From CAVQBJ01 sp963819075 (GTDB lineage Bacteria > Actinomycetota > Thermoleophilia > Solirubrobacterales > Solirubrobacteraceae), in the NCBI GenBank assembly GCA_963819075.1, contig CAWFUP010000006.1:62001-126000 (forward strand): a stretch of DNA of 64,000 nucleotides. The letters run 5' to 3'. Position numbers and translations under genes: made by a program. Shown here piece after piece: positions 44,564-54,039 of this stretch (positions within the stretch are counted from its first letter, which is position 1; every line of letters begins with the position of its first letter). The notes under the pieces were generated by a model. It ran no database searches. It saw nothing but the letters and a program-made list of their open reading frames with translations, and was not told the DNA's origin.

Positions 44564-46837
44564 ATGCCGGGACGGATCCCAACCATCAGCGCACGGTCGC
44601 GCTCTGCCCTCGCGGCGCTCGGTGTCGCGCTCGCAGTGGCAGTCGGCGCGCCGGCAGTGGCAAGCGCCGACGCGACGATCACGGTGAACAGCACCGCCGA
44701 CGCGCCGCTGTCGCAGGCTCCGTGCGGCGGCGGGAGCGCCGAGTGCACCCTGCGTGCGGCACTACAGCAGGCCAGCGGCCTGAGTGAGAACGTCACCGTG
44801 CAGCTACCGGCGGGCACGTATGCGCTGACGATCCCGCAGACCAGCCCGCGTACGTCTCCTGACGACGGCAGCGTCGGCAACCTCGTGATCCAGAACCCCG
44901 ACCCCGGAGTCCAGCGCACCGTGACGCTAGCCGGCGCCGGTGCGGGCGCAACGGTCATCGACGGCGGCGCGCGTCTCGTCAGCGGCGCCTGGACGGCCGG
45001 CAACGGCGATCGCGTGCTCCAGATCAACGGCACGCTCGGCGAGCTCACCGTCGACCTCTCGGGCGTGGCGATCACCGGCGGCAACGCCACCGGCACGGAC
45101 GCGTGCGGGACGCCGTACGGCGGTGGCATCCTCGTCGCCGGGGCGGCGACGGTGACCATCGACCATTCCGCGATCGCCGCCAACGCGGCCCAGTCCAGCG
45201 AAGGGATCGGCGGCGGCGGTGGCGGCATCGGCGTCTGCCTGGCCTCGAAGGCGCTCCAGCCGGCGGCGGCCGCAAACGTGACCGTGACCGACTCGACGAT
45301 CGCCGACAACTACTCCGGCGGCAACGGCGGCGGCTTTGCCGGGTCGGGCAGCGGCACGTACGACTTCTCCGGCGACACGTTCAGCGGAAACATCGCCCAG
45401 ACCGGCGGCGGTGGCTACTACGGGACCGCGACCGGCGCGCCGCAGCCCACTGCGGCACAGGTCGCGACGGTCGTGGAAACCTCGGGCGGCGCCGACGCCG
45501 CGACGTTCCTCAACGACACGATCACCGGTAACAGCGCCACCGGCAGCGGCCACTTCATCGCCGATGGCGGCGGCATCGACCTCCGCTCCGCGATCGACGG
45601 CCCGACCGCCACGCTCGAGCACGACACGATCAACGCGAACCGCGCCGACGGCGCCGGGGGGAACATCTCCTCCTTTGGCGGCACCGTGACGGTTGGCGAC
45701 TCGATCGTCGCCCAGGGGGCGGACACGGCCATGCCCGCAGGTACCGTCAAGCCGCTCGCGACGACGTCGGCCAACTGCGACTTCGATGCCGCGAGCTCGA
45801 TCGTCTCCTCCGGCCACAACCTGTTCGACAACGACGGCTCGGACTGCAACGCGTCGTCGTCATCGAGCGACCTCACCAACCCATCGGTCGGCGTGGGGCT
45901 GCTTCCGCTCAGCAACAACGGCGGGCCCGCCGAGACCGAGGCCCTCGTGCAGACGAGCCCCGCGATCGGTGCCGCCGACGCCTCGCGGTGCCCGACAACT
46001 GCCGTGGACCAGCGCGGCGATGCACGCGCCGCGCAATGCGACATCGGCGCCTACGAGCTGGCCGTCGACCTTGGCGTCAGCGGGAGCGGCTCGCCGTCCC
46101 CGGCCACGATTGGCTCGCCTGTCACGTTCACCTTCACCGTGACCGACAACGGACCCGACGACGCCGATCAGACGGTCTTCACGGTGCCGATCCCGGGCAA
46201 CGCCACGCTCCAGTCGGCCACCTCGAACGCCGGCAGTTGCAGTGGCACGACGACGGTGACCTGCTCGCTCGGGAGCCTGAACGGGCAGAATGCGACCCCG
46301 GGTCTCGTCGCCCGCCCGGCCGTGACCACCGGCGCCACCGTCACGATCGTCGTGGTGCCGACCGGCGGCTCGTCGCTGTCGCTCACCGGCACCGTGTCGG
46401 CGCTCGAGGCGGCGAACAACACCACGACGGCATCGGTCCCGCTCGTCACGGCCGCGACGACGACGACCACTGCCACCACGACCACGACGAGCGCGGCCAC
46501 GCCGACGCCGGCCGTCGGGGTACGTGCCGCAGCGGTCAGGGTCAAGCCGCTCCTGCCCGTGGTGAAGGCCTGCACGAGCCGCCGCGACTTCATCATCCAC
46601 ATCCAGCACGTCGCCGAGCTGCACGTCGTCTCGGCCGTCATCTACGTCGACGGGCACCACGAGCTGTTCATCCGCAGCCACCTCGCGGGTCCGGTCGACC
46701 TGCGCCATCTGCCGCACGGCACGTTCGTCGTGCGCATCGATGCGCACACGACCTCGGGCGCGACGATCACGGGGAGGCGCACGTATCACACCTGCCGCGG
46801 GCATCGGCTGCCCGGGCACCAGTTCCTCAAGCTGTAG
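44564..46837 (+). CDS. Secreted right-handed beta-helix protein with DUF11-type domain
   Basis: A 757-residue exported protein. The signal peptide (LAALGVALAVAVGAPAVASA) is followed by a CSLREA-like opening (TITVNSTADAPLSQAPCGGG, ECTLRAALQQAS). Parallel beta-helix coils with Gly/Asn/Thr ladder residues run to about residue 510, where a choice-of-anchor-type end (DQRGDARAAQCDIGAYEL) occurs. A DUF11/conserved-repeat domain follows (SPVTFTFTVTDNGPDDADQT), then a Thr/Ala linker and a C-terminal domain (RRDFIIHIQH...). It is presumably a cell-surface or secreted structural or polysaccharide-binding protein. TTGCTG (44526-44531) and TTACGT (44548-44553), 16 nt apart, form a weak promoter. Confidence 0.78.
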   Translation: MPGRIPTISARSRSALAALGVALAVAVGAPAVASADATITVNSTADAPLSQAPCGGGSAECTLRAALQQASGLSENVTVQLPAGTYALTIPQTSPRTSPDDGSVGNLVIQNPDPGVQRTVTLAGAGAGATVIDGGARLVSGAWTAGNGDRVLQINGTLGELTVDLSGVAITGGNATGTDACGTPYGGGILVAGAATVTIDHSAIAANAAQSSEGIGGGGGGIGVCLASKALQPAAAANVTVTDSTIADNYSGGNGGGFAGSGSGTYDFSGDTFSGNIAQTGGGGYYGTATGAPQPTAAQVATVVETSGGADAATFLNDTITGNSATGSGHFIADGGGIDLRSAIDGPTATLEHDTINANRADGAGGNISSFGGTVTVGDSIVAQGADTAMPAGTVKPLATTSANCDFDAASSIVSSGHNLFDNDGSDCNASSSSSDLTNPSVGVGLLPLSNNGGPAETEALVQTSPAIGAADASRCPTTAVDQRGDARAAQCDIGAYELAVDLGVSGSGSPSPATIGSPVTFTFTVTDNGPDDADQTVFTVPIPGNATLQSATSNAGSCSGTTTVTCSLGSLNGQNATPGLVARPAVTTGATVTIVVVPTGGSSLSLTGTVSALEAANNTTTASVPLVTAATTTTTATTTTTSAATPTPAVGVRAAAVRVKPLLPVVKACTSRRDFIIHIQHVAELHVVSAVIYVDGHHELFIRSHLAGPVDLRHLPHGTFVVRIDAHTTSGATITGRRTYHTCRGHRLPGHQFLKL

Positions 46838-46876
46838 CGGCGGGCGGCGCGCCGCCGCGCGGGGGGGCGGCGGGGG

Positions 46877-46919
46877 GTGTACGCAGAAGGTGTGAACTAT
46901 TCATACCTTCTGCGGACAC
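46877..46919. repeat. Intergenic hairpin with ACTATTCATAC-type apex
   Basis: Left arm GTGT-A-CGCAGAAGGT-GTGA (46877-46895) pairs with TCAT-ACCTTCTGCG-G-ACAC (46901-46919), with one mismatch and one G-T wobble, around the 5-nt loop ACTAT. The stem is unrelated to that of the 35034-35088 hairpin, yet the apical sequence is nearly the same. It lies between the convergent beta-helix and LysM genes and is followed by no T-tract. Confidence 0.8.
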
Positions 46920-46939
46920 GTCGTCTGGCGGGCGGCCGA

Positions 46940-48019
46940 TCAGGGCCCGCCGAACTGCTGTCGAAGCGCGAGCACGTCATTCACGTACTGCTGGGTGGCG
47001 GGGAGCACGCCGTAGCGACGCACCGACGGCAGGCCCTGGAAGTAGCCCGCGGCCGCGAGGCCCGGGTCGCCGCCCGTGGATGCGAGCAGCCAGTGCAGCA
47101 GGAGCACGCCGCCGCGCACGTTGTCGACTGCCGATGCCGGGGCGAGCGGTGCCGCCGGCGTCAGGTCCTGCTGGATCCATGCCCAGGTCCCGGGCAGGAT
47201 CTGCATCACGCCGCGGGCGTCGGCGCTCGAGACGAGCGCGTTGTTGAAGCCGCTCTCCTGCCACCCGACCGCTGCGGCCAGCGACGGGGGCACACCGTTC
47301 GCGCTCGCGACCTGCCCCACCTGCCCGGCGGTGACCCGCTCGGGGGTCGGGTAGGGCGGACCGCCGGCGGAGCCCTCCGCGGCCGACCCCACCGGTTGCG
47401 AGGACGACATGACGGAGGTGCTCGACGAGGCACCTGAGACGCTCAGCACGGTGCCGCTCAGCAGCGGCGCGTTCGGGTCGATGCCGTTGGCAGCAGCGAG
47501 CTCGCTCACGCTGACACCCGCGCGGGCGGCGATTCCCGACAGCGTGTCGCCGGGCACCACGACGTAACCGCTCGAGCTGACCGGCGTGGTTACGGCGCTC
47601 GCGGGCGGGGTCGCCACCGACACGTCGTCGCTGTCGCTGTCACCGTCACCCGGCGGGCTGCTCTCGCGCGTCACCGGCGGCGTGGCGGTCGCGATTGCCG
47701 AGTCGTCGGCGTCGTTGTCGCCGTCGCCGCCGCCCCCGGACGAGCCGCTCGGGGCGGGTGCCGCCGAGGGCGGCGCGGCGGACGACGTGCCCGCGACGGT
47801 GCCGGGCGGAGGGATCTGCAGCACCGTGCCGGCGATCAGCTGCGCGTCCACGGGTAACCCGTTGGCGGCGGCCAGCTCGGACACCGACAGACCGTCCGCG
47901 CTGGCGACCGAGCTGAGCGACTCGCTGGGGGCGACCACGTGTGGGAAGTCGGCTCGCGCAACTGCGGGGCCGGCCAGCGTGGCCAGCACCGCGAGCGGGA
48001 GCAGGGTCCGGCGGTGCAT
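46940..48019 (-). CDS. LysM-containing lytic transglycosylase (SLT-like)
   Basis: A 359-residue secreted cell-wall enzyme. A signal peptide (LPLAVLATLAGPAVARA) precedes a first LysM repeat (HVVAPSESLSSVASADGLSV). An acidic Ser/Gly/Asp linker, a second LysM (YVVVPGDTLSGIAARAGVSV) and a C-terminal soluble-lytic-transglycosylase fold follow. The catalytic Glu lies in VGWQESGFNN, and the family stretch DARGVMQILPGTWAW is complete. It should cleave peptidoglycan glycan strands. The start ATG at 48019 immediately precedes the signal sequence. The 295-bp upstream region is shared with a divergent small secreted protein gene and shows no certain promoter. Confidence 0.88.
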   Translation of the reverse strand: MHRRTLLPLAVLATLAGPAVARADFPHVVAPSESLSSVASADGLSVSELAAANGLPVDAQLIAGTVLQIPPPGTVAGTSSAAPPSAAPAPSGSSGGGGDGDNDADDSAIATATPPVTRESSPPGDGDSDSDDVSVATPPASAVTTPVSSSGYVVVPGDTLSGIAARAGVSVSELAAANGIDPNAPLLSGTVLSVSGASSSTSVMSSSQPVGSAAEGSAGGPPYPTPERVTAGQVGQVASANGVPPSLAAAVGWQESGFNNALVSSADARGVMQILPGTWAWIQQDLTPAAPLAPASAVDNVRGGVLLLHWLLASTGGDPGLAAAGYFQGLPSVRRYGVLPATQQYVNDVLALRQQFGGP

Positions 48020-48314
48020 TGCGGGCAGTCTTCTCCCGACCCTGGCGGGGTCAAACCGCTGCAAGGCGGGTTTCACGCCGGGGCCGGCCGGCACGCCCAC
48101 CGAGCAGGCGTTGCCTCCCGGCGCAGGCGGCGCAGCCCCACCCGGACACGACGGATCCACGGGTCCGGGGCGACCGTGTGCGCGTCGAGGCCACCCACAA
48201 CCGGGCGGCCGGCCTCACTCTCAGGGACGTCTCAGCGACGCGTTACCTCGGGCTTAGCGCCCGGCCGGAGCATGGCACGCATCCCCGCCACCCCAGACGT
48301 CCCGAAGGAGTCCC

Positions 48315-48644
48315 ATGTCATCGACCATCATCAGGGCCGGCCTGATCGCCGGAGTGCTCGCCGCCGGGGGCGCGGCCGCCGGCATCGCCGGCGCGGCCGC
48401 CGCTCCGGGTACGAGCGCGAGCACCAGTACGACCAACACGCCGGCCGTCACGACCAGCGCCACCTCCGCGACATCGTCCTCGACGGCGACCACGACGACC
48501 TCGACCTCGAGCGGGTCGGCCGCACCCGGAGGCACCCACCACTGCCCGAACATGGGCACGCATCGCTCGTCGGGTTCGACGAGTGGCTCGGCCTTCCAGG
48601 GTGGGCCGGCCGGACCCGGTGGGTCCGGCGTCAGCTACCAGTAG
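48315..48644 (+). CDS. Small secreted Ser/Thr/Gly-rich protein
   Basis: A 109-residue protein with an AAGGAG ribosome site before the ATG. The signal peptide (IIRAGLIAGVLAAGGAAAGIAG) is followed by a Ser/Thr-rich stretch that makes up most of the mature part, then a Gly/Ser/Pro end with one Cys. No domain is recognised. Composition suggests a low-complexity, possibly surface-exposed or glycosylated peptide. Divergent from the LysM gene. Confidence 0.6.
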   Translation: MSSTIIRAGLIAGVLAAGGAAAGIAGAAAAPGTSASTSTTNTPAVTTSATSATSSSTATTTTSTSSGSAAPGGTHHCPNMGTHRSSGSTSGSAFQGGPAGPGGSGVSYQ

Positions 48645-48803
48645 CCGCGGCGCGCGGCCGCCGGCGATCGACTCGCCGGCGGCCGGCGTCGCCCCTCATT
48701 CCGCGCTGACGTGCTTTCGCCCGCAAGAGGCTGGATCGGCAGCGCGCGCAGAGGCTCGTCCGGGGGGACCGACGGGCGGGGCCGAACGCCGCCCTTTCCC
48801 AAG

Positions 48804-48858
48804 TTCTTGACCGAGGGTCGACAGTGCGCTAGGCTCCTCATCAACCATCGGTCAAGAA
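48804..48858 (+). promoter_or_regulatory. Promoter framed by an 11-bp inverted repeat
   Basis: TTGACC (48807-48812), a 17-nt spacer and TAGGCT (48830-48835) form a near-consensus vegetative promoter for the DUF2339 gene, with predicted +1 near 48842. The arms TTCTTGACCGA (48804-48814) and TCGGTCAAGAA (48848-48858) are perfectly complementary. The left covers the -35 box, the right the ribosome-binding region. This suggests an operator pair or an attenuating structure. Confidence 0.65.
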
Positions 48859-48868
48859 GGAGCTTGGC

Positions 48869-51520
48869 ATGCCCGGGACAACTGACGGCGGCAACACGCA
48901 GACCACGATCGACGCCTGGCGGCTGTTCGCGCTCGAGCGCCGGACCCGCGAGCTCGAGGAATCCGAGTCCAAGCTGCTGGTGCGCATGGAGAAGCTCGAG
49001 CGGACGCTCGCCTCCACGCGCAGCCGGGCGTCGGCGCCCACGTCACCGGTCCCGGGGCCGCCGCGGCCAGGGGCGGACGTCTCGGCCCGGCCTTCGTGGG
49101 TGGCAAGGGCTGCGGCCGCGCCGTCAGCGCCCGGCGCGTCCGAGCTCCGAAGCGCAGCCCCGACATCTCCGCCGGCGGCGGATGAACCCAGGCGCGCGGT
49201 CGCTGCCGCCGCGACGAGCGGGACCACGAGCGCGGCCCCCGGCGTGCAGCCGCCCGCTCGTACCGCGTGGGAGCTCACCGATCTGCTCGCCGGGCGCGTG
49301 CTCGCGTGGATCGGCGGCGCCGCCGTGTTCATCGGGGTGCTCCTGTTCCTCGCTCTGGCGGTTGCGCACGGCTGGATTGGCCCGGCGGCCCGCACGCTGC
49401 TGGCCGCGGTCGGTGGGCTTGGCCTGCTCGGCGTGGGGTGCTGGCTGCACGAGCGGCGAGGTCGCACCGACGCGGCACGCATCGCCGTCGGCTGCGCGAT
49501 CGCGTCCCTGTTCGCCACCGTGGTGGTCGCCACGCAGGTCTACCACCTCGTCGACGCCCCGGCCGGCCTCGCGCTGTCGCTCGGTATCGGAACGCTCGCG
49601 TCGACGCTCGCCGTGCGCTGGGCGGCGGTCCCGATCGCGGCCCTCGGGATCGTCGGCGCGCTCCTCGCTCCGGTGCTCGTCGGAGCTGGCCTCTCCGGCA
49701 GCTCGGTCGCCTTCGTCTTGGTGGCCGCGGCGGCCGCCGTCGCCGTGCTCGTCTGGCAGCGGTGGCGCTGGCTCTGCCTCGCCGTCGCCGTCTGCAGCCT
49801 GCCGCAGTGGATGTTGTGGTTGCTGGCTGGGCAGAGTCAGACGGCCGCTCTGCTCACGCTGACCGCGTTCGGGGCGCTCGGCTTCGTCGGCGCGATCGGG
49901 TACGAGGTGCGCGTGAGGGCGCCTTCACTGGATGCCGCCGCGCTCGTGCTCATCGCCGCCAACGCATTCGTGCTCGCCGTCGTCGGCTGGTGGTCGCTCG
50001 GTGGTGGATCTGCCCGGCTGTGGATCGCCGCGCTCGCGTTCGTTCATCTGCTGGCCGGCGGCTACGGTGGCTGGGCGAATCGCCTGTCGACCGAGCTGCG
50101 GCACTACCTGCTCGCGCTCGGCGTGATCCTCGCGGATGTCGCCTTCGGGGCGACGGCGAACGGCCTCGTGCTCGGGCTCGGTTGGGCGGCGGTGACCATG
50201 GCCTGTGCGGCTCGGTTGCGCCTGCCGTCCAAGGCGGTGGCGCGGTTCGACGCCCCCGTGCTCGGCTTTGCCCTCGGAGCCCACATCAGCCTCGTGCTCC
50301 TGCGCGCGCTCGAGATGGCGCCGCCGCAGGCGCTCGGTGGCGGCTTCGCACCGGCCGCGATGCTCGCCGTCGGGCTGCTGGCCACCGTCTCGTTCGCGGC
50401 CGCACGCGTGCTGCCGCCGTCGGCTGGCGGGTACCGCGTGGCGCTCAATGCGCTCGGGCTGCTGACGGTGGCGTACCTCACGGCCATCGCCCTCTCCGGG
50501 ACCGCGCTCGTCGCCGCGTGGGCGATCGAGGCGGTCGCGCTGGCCGAGCTCGAGCGGCGCACCGACGATCTCGTGGCCGTGGTCGCGGCGATCGCGTTCC
50601 TGGCGGGCGCGGTGGTTCTCAGCCTCGCGGCCCCCGGCGTCGCCGGCACCGGCCAGCGGTCCTACGGGCTCGACGCGGCCACGACGGCGGGCGCCCTCGT
50701 GACGTTCGCGAGCGTCCGGATGGGGATCGCGCTCGGACGACACCGGGCGCTGCGCTGGGCCTTATTCGTGCTCGCGATGCTCGGTCTGGCCTACGTCTCG
50801 GCGCGGATGCTCGACGGCGTGGCGCTCGTCGCGGCGTGGGCGGTCGAGGCGGTCGTGATCGGCGAGCTGTCGCGCCGGCGCGACGACGGGGCTCTCCGCG
50901 CCGGCGCGCTCGGGTTCCTCGCCGCGGCCGCGACGCTGGCGACGGCGCTGTTCGCCCCGCCGGGCGGTCTCATCTACGGCGTGCCACAGCTCGGTGCGGC
51001 GGCCGCCGCGCTGATCGCTACGGCCGTCGCCAGCGCTCGCCTGGCCTTCGTCCTCGAGCTTCCGACGCCCCGGCGCCTTGGGAGCAGCGAGATCGACGAG
51101 TCGTGGCTGCGTCGGATCCTGTGGGGCGCGGCCGCCGGATCGCTCCTGTATCTCGCGTCCGTCGCGATCGTGAGCGCGTTCCAGCCGGCGGCAGGGGTCG
51201 CGGCCGCGAACGTGCTCGACCTCGGTGTTCGGCAGGAGGGCCAGCTGCTGCTGAGCGTGCTGTGGAGCGCGGTCGGCCTCGTCGCGCTTGTCCTCGGGCT
51301 GCGGGTTGGCTCGCCCACGGTGCGCGGGGCGGCGCTCGTGCTCCTGCTGTTCACCAGCGGCAAGGTCTTCCTGTACGACATGTCGACGCTGGACTCGCTC
51401 TACCGAGTCGTTTCGTTCGTCGTCTTCGGATTGCTGCTGCTCGCGGGGGCGCACACCTGGCAGCGGTTGCGGCCTCGGCCGCTGCCCGATCTGCGGGAGG
51501 TCGAGGCCGGGCAACCGTGA
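48869..51520 (+). CDS. DUF2339 polytopic membrane protein
   Basis: An 883-residue protein. Its start (ATG 48869, GGAG ribosome site) is followed by a coiled coil (LERRTRELEESESKLLVRME) of the DUF2339 family. A Pro/Ala-rich linker comes next, then more than twenty hydrophobic segments filling residues about 145-860, including the family segment WELTDLLAGRVLAWIGGAAVF. The family is widespread in bacteria, is predicted to be an integral inner-membrane protein and has no established function. It has a strong promoter framed by an inverted repeat. The size is normal for the family (about 800-1000 residues). Confidence 0.85.
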   Translation: MPGTTDGGNTQTTIDAWRLFALERRTRELEESESKLLVRMEKLERTLASTRSRASAPTSPVPGPPRPGADVSARPSWVARAAAAPSAPGASELRSAAPTSPPAADEPRRAVAAAATSGTTSAAPGVQPPARTAWELTDLLAGRVLAWIGGAAVFIGVLLFLALAVAHGWIGPAARTLLAAVGGLGLLGVGCWLHERRGRTDAARIAVGCAIASLFATVVVATQVYHLVDAPAGLALSLGIGTLASTLAVRWAAVPIAALGIVGALLAPVLVGAGLSGSSVAFVLVAAAAAVAVLVWQRWRWLCLAVAVCSLPQWMLWLLAGQSQTAALLTLTAFGALGFVGAIGYEVRVRAPSLDAAALVLIAANAFVLAVVGWWSLGGGSARLWIAALAFVHLLAGGYGGWANRLSTELRHYLLALGVILADVAFGATANGLVLGLGWAAVTMACAARLRLPSKAVARFDAPVLGFALGAHISLVLLRALEMAPPQALGGGFAPAAMLAVGLLATVSFAAARVLPPSAGGYRVALNALGLLTVAYLTAIALSGTALVAAWAIEAVALAELERRTDDLVAVVAAIAFLAGAVVLSLAAPGVAGTGQRSYGLDAATTAGALVTFASVRMGIALGRHRALRWALFVLAMLGLAYVSARMLDGVALVAAWAVEAVVIGELSRRRDDGALRAGALGFLAAAATLATALFAPPGGLIYGVPQLGAAAAALIATAVASARLAFVLELPTPRRLGSSEIDESWLRRILWGAAAGSLLYLASVAIVSAFQPAAGVAAANVLDLGVRQEGQLLLSVLWSAVGLVALVLGLRVGSPTVRGAALVLLLFTSGKVFLYDMSTLDSLYRVVSFVVFGLLLLAGAHTWQRLRPRPLPDLREVEAGQP

Positions 51521-51546
51521 GCCGCCGCGGCGGCGAGCACGGCGAT

Positions 51547-51954
51547 CTACACGCTGATGTCGACGAGCAGCCCGCCGTGGTGCTGCGTCAGATCGCTCGT
51601 CCACGCGTTCGCGGCGTTGCCTCGGCTCAGGAGCGCGGCCGCGGCGGTGGCGGCCGGCGAGGACGTCTCGGTCGTGGTCTCGTTCGTCGCTTCGGTCGTT
51701 ACTCGGTCGCCGGCCGCGGCGGCGGCCGAGGGCGGTGCGTCGGCCGTGGCCGCGGCCAGGTGGGCGAGCAGCTCGGCGGGATCGACGCCGAGCGAGTCGG
51801 CCAGCGCACGGAGGTTCGTCTCGGCGGCGCCGCTGCCGCCGCCGGCCGGTGGGTTGGCCTGTCCTTCGGAGGTCGCGCGGCGTCCGTCACCCGTGCTCGC
51901 CCGGTCGAGGGCAATCGGCGTCGGCTCGAGGCCGTCGAGTGGGTTCACGGGCAC
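51547..51954 (-). CDS. Small Ala/Thr-rich protein of unknown function
   Basis: A 135-residue protein read from a GTG at 51954 with an AAAGGAG ribosome site 9 nt upstream (other starts at 51948 and 51996 are possible). It begins PVNPLDGLEPTPIALDRAST. A short amphipathic helix NLRALADSLGVDPAELLAHL follows, then a Thr/Ala-rich stretch and the end ALLSRGNAANAWTSDLTQHH. No signal peptide or known domain. It lies between DUF2339 (convergent) and tgt (same strand, overlapping only if the longest start is used). Not recognised. Confidence 0.5.
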   Translation of the reverse strand: MPVNPLDGLEPTPIALDRASTGDGRRATSEGQANPPAGGGSGAAETNLRALADSLGVDPAELLAHLAAATADAPPSAAAAAGDRVTTEATNETTTETSSPAATAAAALLSRGNAANAWTSDLTQHHGGLLVDISV

Positions 51955-52034
51955 GGTCGCGCGTCTCCTTTCGAGAGTGGAAGCCTTCACCGTCATCGGT
52001 CGCGGAGCGCCGTCCTGTAGGCGGACCGCGGTGC

Positions 52035-53279
52035 CTACGTCACCGTGGCGCGGTGCTGCCACGGTGCGGCGCCCGCCCGCAGGTCGGCTGCGGTTCGCGC
52101 GAGATCTCCCGTGGCGATCGCGCCGCGCAGGTCGGCCATGAGGCCGGACAGGAACGTCAGGTTGTGCAGGGTCAGCAGGCGCATCCCGGTGAGCTCGCCC
52201 GCTCGGGCGAGGTAGCTCAGATAGGCCCGCGACAGCCCGGTGCGGCAGGCCGGGCAGGGACAGCCCGGCATGAGCGGCTCGTCGGCCTCGCGCCAGCGCC
52301 CCTTCGTGAGGTCGACGCGCCAGCGGGACTGCGGGTCGGGCACGAGCGCCGTTCCGTGGCGGCCGAGCCGGGTCGGCATCGCGCAGTCGAACGTGTCGAT
52401 GCCGAGCTCGACGCCGCGGATGAGGTCATCGACGTCGCCGATGCCGAGCAGGTGCCGCGGGAGCGACTCGTTCGCCCCCCCGAACTCGTCCGTCGCCCAC
52501 GACACGACCTCGTACATCTGTGCCTTCTCGGCGCCGAGCGAACCGCCGACCGCCACCCCGGAGGCGCCGCTGGCGACGATCGCCTGCGCCGAGGCGCGCC
52601 GCAGGTCCTCGTAGACCCCGCCCTGCACGATCCCGTACAGCAGCTGGCCGGCAGGTGCGTGCTCGGTGTGCCACTGGATGCAGCGATCGAGCCAGCGGTG
52701 CGTGCGCTCGGTCGAGCGCGCCGTGTACTCGCGGTCGACATGGAACGGCGTGCATTCGTCGAACGCGAGCGCGATGTCCGACCCGAGCGCAGCCTGCACG
52801 GCCATCGACGCCTCGGGCGTCAGCGTCCGCTCGCGCCCGTCGACGTACGAGCGGAAGCGCACGCCCTCCTCCTCGATCGCGAGGATCGCGCCGGCGCCGG
52901 CGTCCGTCCCCGCACCGTCGCTCGGACGGCCCGCGCCCGCTCGCCCCTTGATCTCATCGGCGACGGTGCCATGGCCCATCGAGAAGACCTGGAAGCCGCC
53001 CGAGTCGGTGATGATCGGGCCGGGCCAGCCCATGAATCGGTGCAGGCCACCGAAGCGCTCGATGAGCTCGGGCCCGGGGTTGAGCAGGAGGTGGAATGTG
53101 TTCCCGAGCACCATGTCAAACCCGAGCTCGGCGACCTCCTCGGGAAGCAGTCCCTTGACGGTCGCCTTGGTCGCGAGGGGCACGAACGCGGGTGTGCGAA
53201 CATCGCCGTGCGTGGTGCGCAGGACGCCTGCGCGCGCGCGGGTCGCGGCGTCGCGGGCGTGGATGGCGAGCGCGGTCAC
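52035..53279 (-). CDS. tgt: Queuine tRNA-ribosyltransferase
   Basis: A 414-residue tRNA-guanine transglycosylase exchanging guanine-34 for a queuine precursor in GU(N) anticodon tRNAs. The active-site Asp and pocket are in IITDSGGFQVFSMG; the nucleophile Asp is in GIDTFDCAMPTRLGRHG. The Zn site C-x-C-x2-C...H is in GCPCPACRTGLSRAYL and LLTLHNL. An insertion of about 15 Gly/Ala residues near 110-130 (GRAGAGRPSDGAGTDAGAG) is unusual but away from the catalytic motifs. The other queuosine genes are not in the window. Confidence 0.94.
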   Translation of the reverse strand: MTALAIHARDAATRARAGVLRTTHGDVRTPAFVPLATKATVKGLLPEEVAELGFDMVLGNTFHLLLNPGPELIERFGGLHRFMGWPGPIITDSGGFQVFSMGHGTVADEIKGRAGAGRPSDGAGTDAGAGAILAIEEEGVRFRSYVDGRERTLTPEASMAVQAALGSDIALAFDECTPFHVDREYTARSTERTHRWLDRCIQWHTEHAPAGQLLYGIVQGGVYEDLRRASAQAIVASGASGVAVGGSLGAEKAQMYEVVSWATDEFGGANESLPRHLLGIGDVDDLIRGVELGIDTFDCAMPTRLGRHGTALVPDPQSRWRVDLTKGRWREADEPLMPGCPCPACRTGLSRAYLSYLARAGELTGMRLLTLHNLTFLSGLMADLRGAIATGDLARTAADLRAGAAPWQHRATVT

Positions 53280-53316
53280 TGCGGCATCCTAGAAGCCGGC
53301 CGCCCCTCTTCCGCTC

Positions 53317-54024
53317 GTGATCATCCCCGCCTCCATCCTCAGCGTCGCACAGAACATCGGCTATCCGGCGGTGTTCCTGCTCGTGATGGCCGAGTCGGGC
53401 GGCGTGCCGGTCCCCGGCGAGACGGCACTCATCACGGGCGCCGTCCTGGCCAGTTCCGGCCGCCTCGACATCGTGCTGGTGATCGCGATTGCGGCGCTGG
53501 CGGCGATCATCGGAGACAACCTCGGCTACGTGATCGGCCGTCGCGGAGGACGCTGGCTGCTCGAGCGCCCCGGGCCGTTCCTGACCCACCGGCAGCAGGT
53601 CCTCACGATCGGGGAGCCCTTCTTCGACCGTCACGGGCCCAAGGCGGTGTTCTTCGGGCGCTGGATCCTCGGCCTGCGGACGTGGGCCTCGTGGCTGGCT
53701 GGCGCGACCCGCATGCACTGGCGTTCGTTCGCGCTCTGGAACGCGCTCGGCGGCATCTCGTGGGCGATCACGATCGGGCTGCTCGCCTACTTCCTGGGAG
53801 CAAGCGTCAAGCGGGTGGTCACGAACTTCGGCCTCTTCGGGCTGGCGGCCGTCCTCCTGGCCGCGGCCGGTGTGTTCCTCGCTCACCGCCTGCATCGCCG
53901 GTCCCGACGGGCGCGTACAACGGTGGCGACGGACGAGGGCGAACCCGGGGTGGGCGCGGCTGGCTCGACGAATGAGGCGGCCGGTGCGGCCGATTCCCCG
54001 AGCGCACGCGTGCCCGACGACTGA
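53317..54024 (+). CDS. DedA-family membrane protein
   Basis: A 235-residue DedA protein starting at GTG 53317. The signature regions are FLLVMAESGGVPVPGETALI, DNLGYVIGRRGGRWLLERPG and FFGRWILGLRTWASWLAGAT, the last being the conserved R-x3-G/R re-entrant loop. Four to five membrane segments and a hydrophilic Glu/Ala tail of about 40 residues complete it. DedA proteins flip undecaprenyl phosphate or phospholipids and support membrane homeostasis. Divergent from tgt by 37 bp and convergent with the kinase operon. Confidence 0.9.
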   Translation: MIIPASILSVAQNIGYPAVFLLVMAESGGVPVPGETALITGAVLASSGRLDIVLVIAIAALAAIIGDNLGYVIGRRGGRWLLERPGPFLTHRQQVLTIGEPFFDRHGPKAVFFGRWILGLRTWASWLAGATRMHWRSFALWNALGGISWAITIGLLAYFLGASVKRVVTNFGLFGLAAVLLAAAGVFLAHRLHRRSRRARTTVATDEGEPGVGAAGSTNEAAGAADSPSARVPDD

Positions 54025-54039
54025 GCCACGGAGATGCAG

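Noticed and set aside
48020..48314. c-di-AMP (ydaO-type) riboswitch upstream of the LysM transglycosylase
   Set aside because: Such switches often precede cell-wall hydrolases in actinobacteria, but I could not match the conserved core by eye.
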